A model generated the notes under the pieces. That model had not been told where the DNA came from. It worked only from the letters and a program-made list of their open reading frames with translations, and ran no database searches. Of a stretch of 64,000 bases of DNA, positions 26,528 to 34,493 are shown piece after piece. How positions within the stretch are numbered: the stretch's first letter is position 1; each line of letters starts with the position of its first letter. The DNA comes from CADEDH01 sp050330635 (GTDB taxonomy: Bacteria > Actinomycetota > Acidimicrobiia > Acidimicrobiales > SZUA-35), in NCBI GenBank assembly GCA_050330635.1, contig JBHJNQ010000050.1, positions 1-64,000 on the forward strand, written 5' to 3'. The translations under genes and the position numbers were made by a program.

Positions 26528-27124
26528 ATGCTCGATCACGTCTTCACCGACGCCATCGGCGCGCTGCGCGATGCCCTCGAATCCGCCATGCTCGAGCGCC
26601 AGGCCTTCGAGGAGCGCTTCCAGGCCGACGTCCTCCTGGGCGACGTCACGTGGGAGACGAGCTACGGGCTGCCCGGCGAGGGCTCACCGCCGCGCGTGCA
26701 GGCCGATCTCACGCTCGAGTGGCCCACCTGGGCCCAGACGGCCTATCGCACGTGGTACCTCGACGAGGAGTTCACCGAGGGGCCACGCATCGAGATCGAG
26801 GTGGTGTTCCGGGTCCAACGCCTGGCCGAAGCGCCCGACCCGGCGGTGGTGATGAACGGGCTGCCCGAATCGACCCCCCTGTTCGGCAACGAGGAGTTGA
26901 GCGGACTGGGCCCGACGCTCGAGGCGGTCTACGACACGGACCTCAACCTCATCTCCCACGCCGTGGAGGTCACCTACACCGGATCCTACGAGCTCGACGA
27001 GAAGACCCTGGAGGACGGGTCGGCTCTCGACGAGCACTTCGGGGCGATGGGAGGATGGATCACCTCCACCCTCGTCCGGCTCGGGGATCTGCCCTTCTCG
27101 TTCCAGCCGGCACTCGAGCTCTGA
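26528..27124 (+). CDS. Conserved-looking protein of unknown function
   Basis: This 198-residue protein is acidic and soluble, with no signal peptide, membrane helix or recognised motif. It contains many aromatic and charged residues in a regular alternating pattern (WETSYGLPGEG, LTLEWPTWAQTAYRTWYLDEEF, YDTDLNLISHAVEVTYTGSYELDE), which suggests a folded mostly beta protein. It ends before the EAL gene by about 110 nt on the same strand. Codon use is like its neighbours. I do not recognise a family. No ribosome binding site or TANNNT box is seen close to the ATG. Confidence 0.65.
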   Translation: MLDHVFTDAIGALRDALESAMLERQAFEERFQADVLLGDVTWETSYGLPGEGSPPRVQADLTLEWPTWAQTAYRTWYLDEEFTEGPRIEIEVVFRVQRLAEAPDPAVVMNGLPESTPLFGNEELSGLGPTLEAVYDTDLNLISHAVEVTYTGSYELDEKTLEDGSALDEHFGAMGGWITSTLVRLGDLPFSFQPALEL

Positions 27125-27220
27125 CCCCGTCGCAGGCTCGGCGTCCGGGTGGGGGCGGGCCGGTGCCGGCACCGGGAAGGGCCCCCGCTGACCAAGCAGC
27201 TCCAACCCGGTGCCGCCGGC

Positions 27221-27226
27221 TACTGT
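27221..27226 (+). promoter_or_regulatory. -10 element of the EAL gene
   Basis: TACTGT ends 7 nt before the GTG at 27234, supporting both a leaderless message and this start codon. Confidence 0.5.
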
Positions 27227-27233
27227 TGGCCTG

Positions 27234-28265
27234 GTGAACTCCACCGAGTCGACCTTCCGCCTGCCTCGGGCGGAGCCGATGCTGGTCCTCCTCGGTTGCG
27301 ACGACCCCGAGACCCTGCGTCGCCTCGACCGGGCCCTGGGCGCGTCGGTCGATGCCATCGACCTCCGGTCCGACGTCTTGTGGGTCGAGGTCTCCGACGG
27401 CCGGGCCGTGCTCGACCGGGTGCTCGACACCCTGAAACCCGACGAGCGTGCGGCCGTGCGTGTGGCCTTCGCCGCCCCTGAGACCACCCCCCAGGACCTC
27501 GTCCACCACGCACTGATGGCACCCACCCTGGACGTGGTGGCCGACCGGCTCGAGCAGGAGGAGCTGGCGAGCGAGCCCCTCGATTACGAGATCCGGTACC
27601 AACCGATCGTCCGGCTCACCAACCGCTCGATCGTGGGCTTCGAGGCGCTGCTCCGGGCCAAGCTCGGCGACGACACGATCGGGGCTGAGGAGCTGATCAA
27701 GCGGGCCACGAAGGGCGGCTGGTTACCGGAGCTCGATCAGCTGGGCCGCCAGCTCGCCATCCGCGGCGTCGGCCCGTGGCTCGGCGCCGGGCTGCTGTTC
27801 CTCAACATCATGGCCCCCGACGGCACGTTCGACCTGTCGGCCGCCCGGCGCACGATCCGCCACGCCGAGGACATCGGGCTCGAGCCCGACCAGCTGGTGT
27901 TCGAAACGGCCGAGCGCAACCGCTACGTCGACCTCGACCTGGCGGCGGCCCAGCTGGCCAAGCTGCGCAGCGCCGGTGTCCGCCTCGCCATCGATGACGT
28001 CGGCGACGGCTACTCCAGCCTCCGGGTCGCCACGAGCTTCAAGCCCGACGTGTTGAAGCTGGCGGGCGAGCTGATTGCCTCCCTTCCCAGCGCCGAGGCC
28101 GTCGCCATCATCCGGGCCGTGGTCGACCTGGCCCATCGAACCGGGGCCTGGGTCGTGGCCGAGTCGGTCGAGACCGAGGAACAGGCCCGGGTGCTCCGCT
28201 CGCTCGAGGTCGACTGGGGTCAGGGCAACCTCTTCGGGCCGCCCGAGGCGCGCGTCGCGGGCTGA
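27234..28265 (+). CDS. EAL-domain cyclic-di-GMP phosphodiesterase
   Basis: The 343-residue protein has an N-terminal region of about 110 residues without a recognised domain and a C-terminal EAL domain. All eight usual catalytic positions can be placed: Glu in GFEALLR, Asn in FLNIM, Glu in VFETAE, the Asp pair in AIDDVGDGYSSL, Lys in VLKLAG, Glu in AESVETEEQ and Gln in WGQGN. Activity as a c-di-GMP phosphodiesterase is therefore likely. There is no GGDEF domain or membrane helix, so it is soluble. The N-terminal part may sense a signal. No diguanylate cyclase is nearby. Confidence 0.88.
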   Translation: MNSTESTFRLPRAEPMLVLLGCDDPETLRRLDRALGASVDAIDLRSDVLWVEVSDGRAVLDRVLDTLKPDERAAVRVAFAAPETTPQDLVHHALMAPTLDVVADRLEQEELASEPLDYEIRYQPIVRLTNRSIVGFEALLRAKLGDDTIGAEELIKRATKGGWLPELDQLGRQLAIRGVGPWLGAGLLFLNIMAPDGTFDLSAARRTIRHAEDIGLEPDQLVFETAERNRYVDLDLAAAQLAKLRSAGVRLAIDDVGDGYSSLRVATSFKPDVLKLAGELIASLPSAEAVAIIRAVVDLAHRTGAWVVAESVETEEQARVLRSLEVDWGQGNLFGPPEARVAG

Positions 28266-28276
28266 GCCGCTCACCG

Positions 28277-29260
28277 TCAGGTGGGCAGCAGGTTCCGGAG
28301 CGGCGTGAGGGGCCGGGGCCCGACATGGGAGATGACCTCGGCCGCGGCCAGCGAACCGAGCCGGCCCACCGTCGGTAGGTCGAGGCCCCGGGCCAGGCCG
28401 TACAGCACGCCGGCGGCGTACTGATCGCCAGCTCCGGTGGTGTCGACGACCCGGTCAACGGTCTCGGGCGCCACCACGACGGTCTCGTCCGCGGTGACCA
28501 GCACCGAGCCCTTCGCCCCTCGGGTCAGACAGGCCAGTTCGACATGGCCCCGGATCCTCTCGACGACGGCGTCGAAGTCGACGGGGCCGAACATGGCCCG
28601 TAGCTCGGCCTCGTTGGCGAACAGGATGTCGATCGGTCCGGCCACCAGCTCCATGAACTCGCTGTGGTGGCGCTCGACACAGAGGGTGTCGGAGGCGGTG
28701 AAGGCCACCCGCCGGCCGGCGCCGCGGGCCAGCTCCATGGCGCGCCGGATGGCCTGCTTGGCCGATTCCACGTCCCACAGGTAGCCCTCGCAGAACAGGA
28801 TGCGTCCAGCCTCAACGGTCGAGGCGGTCACGTCGGCCGGCTCCAGCAGCGACGAGATCCCGAGGTAGGTACTCATCGTGCGTTGGGCGTCGGGGGTGAC
28901 GAGGATGAGACACCGGGCCGTGGCCGGGCCGTCGGCCGCAGCCGGAACGTCGTAGTGGACGCCGGTCGCTCGCATGTCGTGAGCGAAGACCTCGCCGAGT
29001 GTGTCGTCGCGGACCTTGCCGATGTAGGCGGCCGTACCCCCGAACGACGCGACACCGGCCACCGTGTTGGCGGCCGATCCCCCCGACGCTTCGATCCCCG
29101 GCCCCATCAGGTCGTAGAGCTCGTGCGCCCGGTCGTCGTCGATGAGGGTCATCGCCCCCTTCTCGATGCCCTGCTCGTCGATGAAGTCATCGGTGGCGTG
29201 GGCGATGACGTCGACGATGGCGTTGCCGACGCCGACGACGTCGACCTCGTGGTCTGGCAT
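28277..29260 (-). CDS. Adenosine kinase-like PfkB sugar kinase
   Basis: A 327-residue PfkB/ribokinase-family enzyme. The N terminus VVGVGNAIVDVIAHATD, the substrate-side GGSAANTVAGVASFG and the anion-hole/catalytic DTTGAGDQYAAGVL (Asp as base) are all present. This subgroup is usually annotated as adenosine kinase, which phosphorylates adenosine to AMP; fructokinase or ribokinase activity cannot be excluded. It is downstream of nrdJ on the same strand but separated by a strong palindrome. Nucleoside salvage would fit next to ribonucleotide reductase. Confidence 0.85.
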   Translation of the reverse strand: MPDHEVDVVGVGNAIVDVIAHATDDFIDEQGIEKGAMTLIDDDRAHELYDLMGPGIEASGGSAANTVAGVASFGGTAAYIGKVRDDTLGEVFAHDMRATGVHYDVPAAADGPATARCLILVTPDAQRTMSTYLGISSLLEPADVTASTVEAGRILFCEGYLWDVESAKQAIRRAMELARGAGRRVAFTASDTLCVERHHSEFMELVAGPIDILFANEAELRAMFGPVDFDAVVERIRGHVELACLTRGAKGSVLVTADETVVVAPETVDRVVDTTGAGDQYAAGVLYGLARGLDLPTVGRLGSLAAAEVISHVGPRPLTPLRNLLPT

Positions 29261-29306
29261 GGCGGTCGGTCCTCTCTGTGCAATGGCGCAGTGCAGGGTA
29301 ACGCGC

Positions 29307-29334
29307 AGCCGGGGGCCCCATGGGGCCCCCGGCT
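29307..29334 (-). terminator. Terminator palindrome after nrdJ
   Basis: A perfect 28-bp palindrome (two 14-nt arms, folding with a CATG tetraloop) lies 31 nt downstream of the nrdJ stop on the minus strand. No T-run. Likely ends the nrdJ transcript before the adenosine kinase gene. Confidence 0.6.
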
Positions 29335-29365
29335 ACGGCAAGCTACTCAACCACCAGCGGACGGA

Positions 29366-32137
29366 TCAGCTGCACCCACTGGTGTTTCCACACCCGGGGC
29401 ATGCATGGCAGCTTCCCGCCCTCTGCATCGTGATACCACACTGCATGCAGATCGGGGCATCCGGATCTGCGATCGGGAGGACGTGAGCCTCGATCTCGGC
29501 GATCAGATCGGCTGCCGATTCCACCGTGGGAGGATCGGAGGGCACATCGGTTCCGGTGAGCGAGGCGACCTCGTCGACCCCGGGCAGGGTCTGCTGCGAG
29601 CGCTCGGTGGTGGTGAAGATACCGAGCCCGGCCCGTTCCTCGTAGCTGAGGTAGACGACGGCCAGCTTCCGGAACAGGTAGTCCATGATGGAGCTGGCGA
29701 TCCGGATGTCGGGATCGTCGGTCATGCCGGCCGGCTCGAACCGCATACCGGTGTAGGTCTCGACGTAGGTCCGCAATGGCACCCCGTACTGGAGGCCGTG
29801 ACTGAGCGAGATGGCGAGCGCATCCATGATGCCGGCCAGCGTGGAGCCCTGCTTGGAGACCCGCAGGAACACCTCGCCGGGACGGCCGTCGTCGTACTCG
29901 CCGACGGTGACGAAGCCCTTGCAGTCGGCGACCCGGAACTCGAAGGTTCGTGATCGCCGATCGCGAGGCAGGCGCTCCCGAACCGGCTTGTAGACGATCT
30001 TGGTCTCGACGATCGGCTCGGCCACCTCGGCCACGACCCGGTCGTCGTCGCTGGCCTTCTTGGCCATCGAGAGCGGCTGAGCCACCTTGCAGTTGTCACG
30101 GTAGATGGCGATCGCCTTGACCCCCATCTGCCAGGCGTCGATGTGGAGCTGCTCGACCTCTTCGACGGTCACATCCTCCGGCATGTTGACCGTCTTGGAG
30201 ATGGCGCCGGAGATGAAGGGCTGCACGGCGGCCATCATCTTCACGTGGCCGAGGTAGTGGATCGGGTTGTCGCCCATCGAGCAGGCGAACACCTCGAGGT
30301 GGGCCGGATCGAGGCCGGGGGCACCGAGGATGGTCTTGTTGTCGTCGATGTAGGCGACGATGGCGTCGACCTGGGTGTCGTCGTACCCGAGCCGGCGCAG
30401 GGCCCGGGGCACCGATTGGTTCACGATGAGCATGGTGCCCCCGCCCACGAGCTTCTTCATCTTGCACAGCCCGAGGTCGGGTTCGATGCCGGTGGTGTCG
30501 CAGTCCATCAGCAGCCCGATCGTGCCGGTCGGCGCCAGGACCGTGGCCTGGGCGTTGCGCACCCCGACCTCGGCCGCCAGCTCGTTGGCCGCGGCCCAGG
30601 CGGCCCGCCCCGCCTCGGCCAGGTCTGCCGGCACGGTCGAGACGTCGAGCCGTTCGGCCTCCTGCCGGTGCTGGTCGAGCACCCGCAGCATCGGCTCCCG
30701 GTTCACCTCGAATCCCTCGTGGGCACCCATGCGGGCCGCAATGCGGGCCGAGGTGTAGTAGGCGTGACCGGTCATCAGCGAGGTGATCGACGCCGCCAGG
30801 GCCCGGCCCTCTTCGGAGTCGTAGGGCAGCCCGAGGTTCATCAGCAGGGCACCGATGTTGGCGTAGCCGAGGCCGAGCTGACGGAACCTGCGGGAGCTGG
30901 CCCCGATCGGCTCGGTGGGGTAGTCGGCCCGGCCGACGAGGATCTCCTGGGCAGTGAAGAAGCACTCGACGGCGGCCTTGAAACCCTCGACATCGAAGGT
31001 GTCGTCGTCGCCGAGGAAGGTGAGGAGGTTGAGGCTGGCCAGGTTGCAGGCCGAGTTGTCGAGGTGCATGTACTCGCTGCAGGGGTTGGAGCCGTTGATC
31101 TTCCCCGTTACCGAGGAGGTGTGCCAGCGGTTGATCGTCGAGTCGTACTGCATGCCGGGGTCGGCGCACTCCCAGGTGGCCTGGGCGAACTGCCGCATGA
31201 GGTCCCGGGCCCTGACGGTCTTCACGACCGAGCCGTCGGTGCGGGCGACGAGGTCCCACTCGCCATCGTCGATCACAGCCTGCATGAACTCGTCGGTGAC
31301 ACGGATCGAGTTGTTGGCGTTCTGGTACTGGATCGAGTGGCTGTCGACACCGTCGAGATCCATGTCGAACCCCGCCTCACGCAACACCCTGGCCTTGCGC
31401 TCCTCGGTCGCCTTGCACCAGATGAACTCCTCGACGTCGGGATGGTCGACGTCGAGCATCACCATCTTGGCCGCCCGGCGGGTCTTGCCCCCGGACTTGA
31501 TGGTGCCGGCCGAGGCGTCAGCGCCCCGCATGAAGCTCACCGGGCCCGACGCCGTGCCCCCTCCCCGCAGTGGCTCCCGGCTCGAGCGGATCCGTGACAG
31601 GTTGATGCCGGCCCCGGAGCCGCCCTTGAAGATCACGCCCTCCTCGACGTACCAGTTGAGGATCGCCTCCATCTTGTCCTCGACGGCGAGGATGAAGCAG
31701 GCCGACGCCTGCTGGGGAACACCGGCCACGCCGATGTTGAACCAGACCGGGGAGTTGAACGCCCCCATCTGGTGGATGATCAGATACCTGAGCTCGTCGC
31801 TGAAGACCTCGGCCTCACCGGCGTCGAAGTAGCCGCCCTCGATCCCCCACTGGGTGATCGTGTTCACCACCCGATCGCACACGTCCTTCAGCGACGACTC
31901 CCGCTCGGGGCTGCCCAGCGCTCCCCGGAAGTACTTCTGAGCCAGGATGTTCGTGGCGTTCACCGACCAGGTGGAGGGGACCTCCACCCCGAGCTGCTCG
32001 AACGCCACCTCCCCCGTCTTCCAGTTGGAGATCAGCGCGTCGCGGCGCTCCCAGATGACCGTGTCGTACGGATCAGCGCCGGTGGCAGTGAAATAGCGGC
32101 GAATGCCGATTCCGGTCTGATCGGGTGCCAAGGACAT
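29366..32137 (-). CDS. nrdJ: B12-dependent (class II) ribonucleotide reductase
   Basis: NrdJ reduces ribonucleotides to deoxyribonucleotides with adenosylcobalamin, without oxygen. The 923-residue protein shows the class II core: the active-site Cys region ASACFILAVEDKME, the NPCSE motif (Asn-Cys-Glu catalytic set) within GSNPCSEYMHLDNSACN, the barrel segment VLAPTGTIGLLMDCDT and a C-terminal Cys-rich zinc-ribbon tail (CMQCG ... CHACPGCGNTSGC) that carries redox-active cysteines. The ATG at 32137 has GGGAG at 5-6 nt. Upstream lie an unusually long leader with repeats, two NrdR boxes and a strong promoter, so repression by NrdR (encoded 1.8 kb away) is expected. No other reductase class is in the window. 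Confidence 0.97.
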   Translation of the reverse strand: MSLAPDQTGIGIRRYFTATGADPYDTVIWERRDALISNWKTGEVAFEQLGVEVPSTWSVNATNILAQKYFRGALGSPERESSLKDVCDRVVNTITQWGIEGGYFDAGEAEVFSDELRYLIIHQMGAFNSPVWFNIGVAGVPQQASACFILAVEDKMEAILNWYVEEGVIFKGGSGAGINLSRIRSSREPLRGGGTASGPVSFMRGADASAGTIKSGGKTRRAAKMVMLDVDHPDVEEFIWCKATEERKARVLREAGFDMDLDGVDSHSIQYQNANNSIRVTDEFMQAVIDDGEWDLVARTDGSVVKTVRARDLMRQFAQATWECADPGMQYDSTINRWHTSSVTGKINGSNPCSEYMHLDNSACNLASLNLLTFLGDDDTFDVEGFKAAVECFFTAQEILVGRADYPTEPIGASSRRFRQLGLGYANIGALLMNLGLPYDSEEGRALAASITSLMTGHAYYTSARIAARMGAHEGFEVNREPMLRVLDQHRQEAERLDVSTVPADLAEAGRAAWAAANELAAEVGVRNAQATVLAPTGTIGLLMDCDTTGIEPDLGLCKMKKLVGGGTMLIVNQSVPRALRRLGYDDTQVDAIVAYIDDNKTILGAPGLDPAHLEVFACSMGDNPIHYLGHVKMMAAVQPFISGAISKTVNMPEDVTVEEVEQLHIDAWQMGVKAIAIYRDNCKVAQPLSMAKKASDDDRVVAEVAEPIVETKIVYKPVRERLPRDRRSRTFEFRVADCKGFVTVGEYDDGRPGEVFLRVSKQGSTLAGIMDALAISLSHGLQYGVPLRTYVETYTGMRFEPAGMTDDPDIRIASSIMDYLFRKLAVVYLSYEERAGLGIFTTTERSQQTLPGVDEVASLTGTDVPSDPPTVESAADLIAEIEAHVLPIADPDAPICMQCGITMQRAGSCHACPGCGNTSGCS

Positions 32138-32163
32138 TACTTCTCCCTGTTTCAGTTGCGTAG

Positions 32164-32209
32164 TGTACGTAGTGCAGTGGTGTACGTAGTGCAGTGGTGC
32201 ACGTAGTGG
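32164..32209. repeat. 17-bp tandem repeat in the nrdJ leader
   Basis: Two perfect 17-bp copies (32164-32180 and 32181-32197) and a shorter diverged third lie 27-72 nt upstream of the nrdJ start. The unit contains TGTACGTAGTGCAG. Confidence 0.9.
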
Positions 32210-32262
32210 TGGGTGTACGCCCGGCCCGCCGTGCGGTTGCCCGCTCACCGCGTACAGGGTTG

Positions 32263-32318
32263 ATGTTGTCACCGCCGTGTGACAGTGAGCATGTTGTCAC
32301 CGCCGTGTGACAGCGAGC
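32263..32318. repeat. 28-bp tandem repeat with internal palindrome in the nrdJ leader
   Basis: Two 28-bp copies (32263-32290 and 32291-32318) differ at one base. Each contains TGTCAC-N6-GTGACA, an inverted repeat able to form a hairpin in RNA or bind a dimeric protein. A further partial copy, CCGCCGTGTGAC, occurs at 32685-32696. Confidence 0.9.
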
Positions 32319-32575
32319 CCCGTCGCCTCGTCATCACATGGGGTCGTGAACCCCGGCGGGTGAGCCGCGGCGACGTCGTCCACCGCCACCCGCAACCTCC
32401 GATCGCCCGATCGGTCGACTACATGGTGAGCTGCGCCCGGCGCCGTCTCGCCTCGATCCTTCTTCAGTGCCATACCCCATCCGGTGGCTCTCCCACCGGT
32501 CAGCGGCAAGGATCCAGCGCCGGCCCGCCCCGCCGACCGACACCCGGGAGGGTGTCGTGTTCAACGATGTGGCTA

Positions 32576-32591
32576 CTACTAGATCTTGTGC
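32576..32591. promoter_or_regulatory. NrdR box 1 of nrdJ
   Basis: A 16-bp site centred at 32583/32584 matches the published NrdR consensus acaCwAtATaTwGtgt at about 11 positions, including the CTA-N-AT-N-T-T-G core. Its centre is 41 bp (four helical turns) from box 2. Confidence 0.7.
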
Positions 32592-32616
32592 CTGCCGCCT
32601 GCCCAGAGAGAGAGAC

Positions 32617-32632
32617 GCACAAGATGTGGGCC
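32617..32632. promoter_or_regulatory. NrdR box 2 of nrdJ, at the start site
   Basis: GCACAAGATGTGGGCC matches the left half of the NrdR consensus well and the right half weakly. It covers the predicted transcription start near 32629, so bound NrdR would block RNA polymerase. Confidence 0.6.
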
Positions 32633-32635
32633 CTC

Positions 32636-32665
32636 ATTACAACATTGTAATTACATCCGTGTCAA
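32636..32665 (-). promoter_or_regulatory. Promoter of nrdJ
   Basis: On the minus strand a perfect TTGACA (32660-32665) and TGTAAT (32636-32641; 5 of 6 to consensus) are spaced by 18 nt. It is the best sigma-70-type promoter in the window and lies directly before NrdR box 2. A TGTAATTACA palindrome sits in the spacer at 32646-32655. Confidence 0.75.
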
Positions 32666-33145
32666 CGGGGTCTCCGAGAAACCTCCGCCGTGTGACGGCT
32701 GTCGCCCGGAGACGGGGATGTGACGAAGACCAGCTCAGTGCCAACAGGTCGAGGTTCGAATTCGGCGGGTGACGGCGTGGAAACCGCCTACGGATTCACT
32801 TCTCCCCCAAGGGCCTCCCCTCAGGTCTGACCCTGTCATACTGATGCCCTGCGCTAGCCTCCGTCACGCTCGTTGCCCCACAAGGGCCCGAACGACCACT
32901 GTAGGTTTCGCCGTTTGTGGATCAAAAGGGGATGACGCTGTGAATTGCGGCCAAAACTCTGGGGATTGCCGCCTCGAACCTGGGGCTTCCCACGGGCGGT
33001 GGACGGCCCGTCACCCCAGGTGCCCGGGTCGCCACTGCAGCACGATGCGGCCCACGCCATCGATCTCCGAGCCACCGGTTCGAGCCCCTTGGCCATGGTC
33101 TCCGACCGACATCGCAGCCGCCGGTCGCGGCCCCCACCGGCCATC
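32666..33145. other. Intergenic region between nrdJ promoter and RibD-type gene
   Basis: No gene is supported in these 480 nt. The frames that stay open have low-complexity translations, no start context and no family similarity. A TAGCCT hexamer at 32855-32860 could be a plus-strand -10 for the RibD-type gene, leaving a 280-nt leader. Confidence 0.5.
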
Positions 33146-33904
33146 ATGATCACCATGTTCCCCCGGCCGTCGGACGATCCGGTGGCCGTGGTCGAGGCGG
33201 TCGGCGCCGAGCGCCGTACTCCCCCCGCCAACCGCTGCTGGGTCATGACCAACATGGTGGCGTCGGCCGATGGCGCGACCGCCATCGACGGGCTTTCGGG
33301 CCCGCTCGGCGGAGCGGCCGATCGCGAGATGTTCGCCGCCCTCCGCTCGGTCGCCGACGCCATCGTCGTCGGCGCGGCCACCGTCCGTCAGGAGCGGTAC
33401 CGCGTTCCGGGCGCCGGCAGCGAGGAGGCGCAGCGGGCCCGGGCCGGTCGCGGCCAGGAGCCCCGACCTCTCGTCGTGGTGGTGACCACGTCACTGGGAC
33501 TCGACGCCGGGCTACCGCTCTTCGACGATCCGTCCTATCGGCCCCTCATCGCAACCGTGGCGACAGCACCGGCGGAGGCCCGCGACCGACTCTCGACGGT
33601 CGCCGACATCGTCGAGCTCGGCGAGGAGCGGGTCGACGTCGGGCTCCTGGCGTCGGAGCTCCGACGCCGCGGTGTGGCCGTGGCCCTGGCCGAGGGGGGC
33701 CCGACGCTCAACGGCCAGCTCATCGCCGCCGACCTCGTCGACGAGTGGAACCTGACCCTGTCACCGATCCTCGCCGGCGGGGCCTCCCACCGGCCCGCCA
33801 TCGGTGCGCCGATCCCCCACCCGACGGCGCAAATGAGGCTCGACCGCGTCTGGCAGGACGACGATCTCCTGTTCTGCCGCTGGACCCGGCCCGGCGCCAG
33901 CTGA
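33146..33904 (+). CDS. RibD C-terminal domain reductase (pyrimidine reductase family)
   Basis: The 252-residue protein is a stand-alone RibD-C/dihydrofolate-reductase-fold enzyme: NMVASADGATAIDGLSGPLGG, the NADPH-side DAIVVGAATVRQERY, VALAEGGPTLNGQLIAADLVDEW and a final strand set. In riboflavin synthesis RibD-C reduces the ribosylamino-pyrimidine, but free-standing actinobacterial paralogues often have unknown substrates. No rib genes are adjacent. ATGs at 33146 and 33155 are both possible. It converges on nrdR with a 23-nt gap. Confidence 0.83.
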   Translation: MITMFPRPSDDPVAVVEAVGAERRTPPANRCWVMTNMVASADGATAIDGLSGPLGGAADREMFAALRSVADAIVVGAATVRQERYRVPGAGSEEAQRARAGRGQEPRPLVVVVTTSLGLDAGLPLFDDPSYRPLIATVATAPAEARDRLSTVADIVELGEERVDVGLLASELRRRGVAVALAEGGPTLNGQLIAADLVDEWNLTLSPILAGGASHRPAIGAPIPHPTAQMRLDRVWQDDDLLFCRWTRPGAS

Positions 33905-33927
33905 GCGGTGGCCGGTGGATCTCTCGC

Positions 33928-34383
33928 TCAGCACTTGTCGAGCTTGAGCAACGAGGCCTCGCGCTCGAAATCGCCGATCTCGGTGAAACCCTTGTAGACG
34001 CTGGCGAAGCGGAGGCACGCCACCTCGTCGACGACCCGCAGTCGGTCGAGCACGGCGAGACCCACCCACTCGGAGGTGACGACACCGCCCACCAGCCGAG
34101 CGTGCTCCTCGATCTCGTCGACCAGCACCTCGAACACGTCTGGTGCGATGGGCCGCCCCTTCGCCGCCGACGCCAGCCCGTTCAGGATCTTCGACCGATC
34201 GAACGGCTGCCGCTCGCCCGAACGCTTGAGTACCGTCGACGGCGTGACCTCCGCCCGCTCGAAGGTGGTGAAACGGTGGTCGCAGCGGCCGCACACCCGA
34301 CGGCGGCGGATGGCGACGCCATGGTCGACGGCGCGTGAGTCGACGACCCGGGTGTCGTCTTCACCGCACGCAGGACATCGCAC
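33928..34383 (-). CDS. nrdR: Transcriptional repressor NrdR
   Basis: NrdR senses ATP/dATP and represses ribonucleotide reductase genes. The 151-residue protein has the N-terminal zinc ribbon (MRCPAC, then CGRC), the conserved VVDSR and RRRRVC linker, and the ATP-cone (VLKRSGERQPFDRSKI through FASVYKGF). A FEREASLLKLDKC tail ends it. The GTG at 34383 is 6 nt after TAGGTT, so it is probably leaderless. Its likely targets in the window are the two boxes before nrdJ. It is downstream of the LysM gene on the same strand. Confidence 0.97.
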   Translation of the reverse strand: MRCPACGEDDTRVVDSRAVDHGVAIRRRRVCGRCDHRFTTFERAEVTPSTVLKRSGERQPFDRSKILNGLASAAKGRPIAPDVFEVLVDEIEEHARLVGGVVTSEWVGLAVLDRLRVVDEVACLRFASVYKGFTEIGDFEREASLLKLDKC

Positions 34384-34389
34384 GACATG

Positions 34390-34395
34390 AACCTA
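34390..34395 (-). promoter_or_regulatory. -10 element of nrdR
   Basis: TAGGTT on the minus strand ends 6 nt before the GTG start of nrdR. Confidence 0.5.
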
Positions 34396-34493
34396 CCGCG
34401 CCGCTGCGCGCTCCATGTGAGGGCGATGTTTACGGTTGCGTTGACAGGGTGGGCGACCAGGCTGGCCTCCGATCCGGACCGATCACCGGCGGG

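Larger units (their letters stand above)
32138..32575 (-). other. Long non-coding nrdJ 5' leader
   Basis: About 490 nt separate the inferred transcription start from the nrdJ ATG. No convincing gene is present on either strand. Besides the two tandem repeats, hairpins with 7-8-bp stems occur at 32481-32499 and 32538-32557. I found no cobalamin-riboswitch B12 box, so this is not a recognisable B12 riboswitch. Confidence 0.55.

Noticed and set aside
32138..32640. Cobalamin riboswitch before B12-dependent nrdJ
   Set aside because: The leader was read on the minus strand for the conserved B12 box and core motifs; only short partial matches such as GGCACTG occur.
32854..33381. Minus-strand frame of 175 codons upstream of and overlapping the RibD-type gene
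   Set aside because: Ser/Ala/Arg-rich translation, no family, overlaps a well-supported gene on the other strand.
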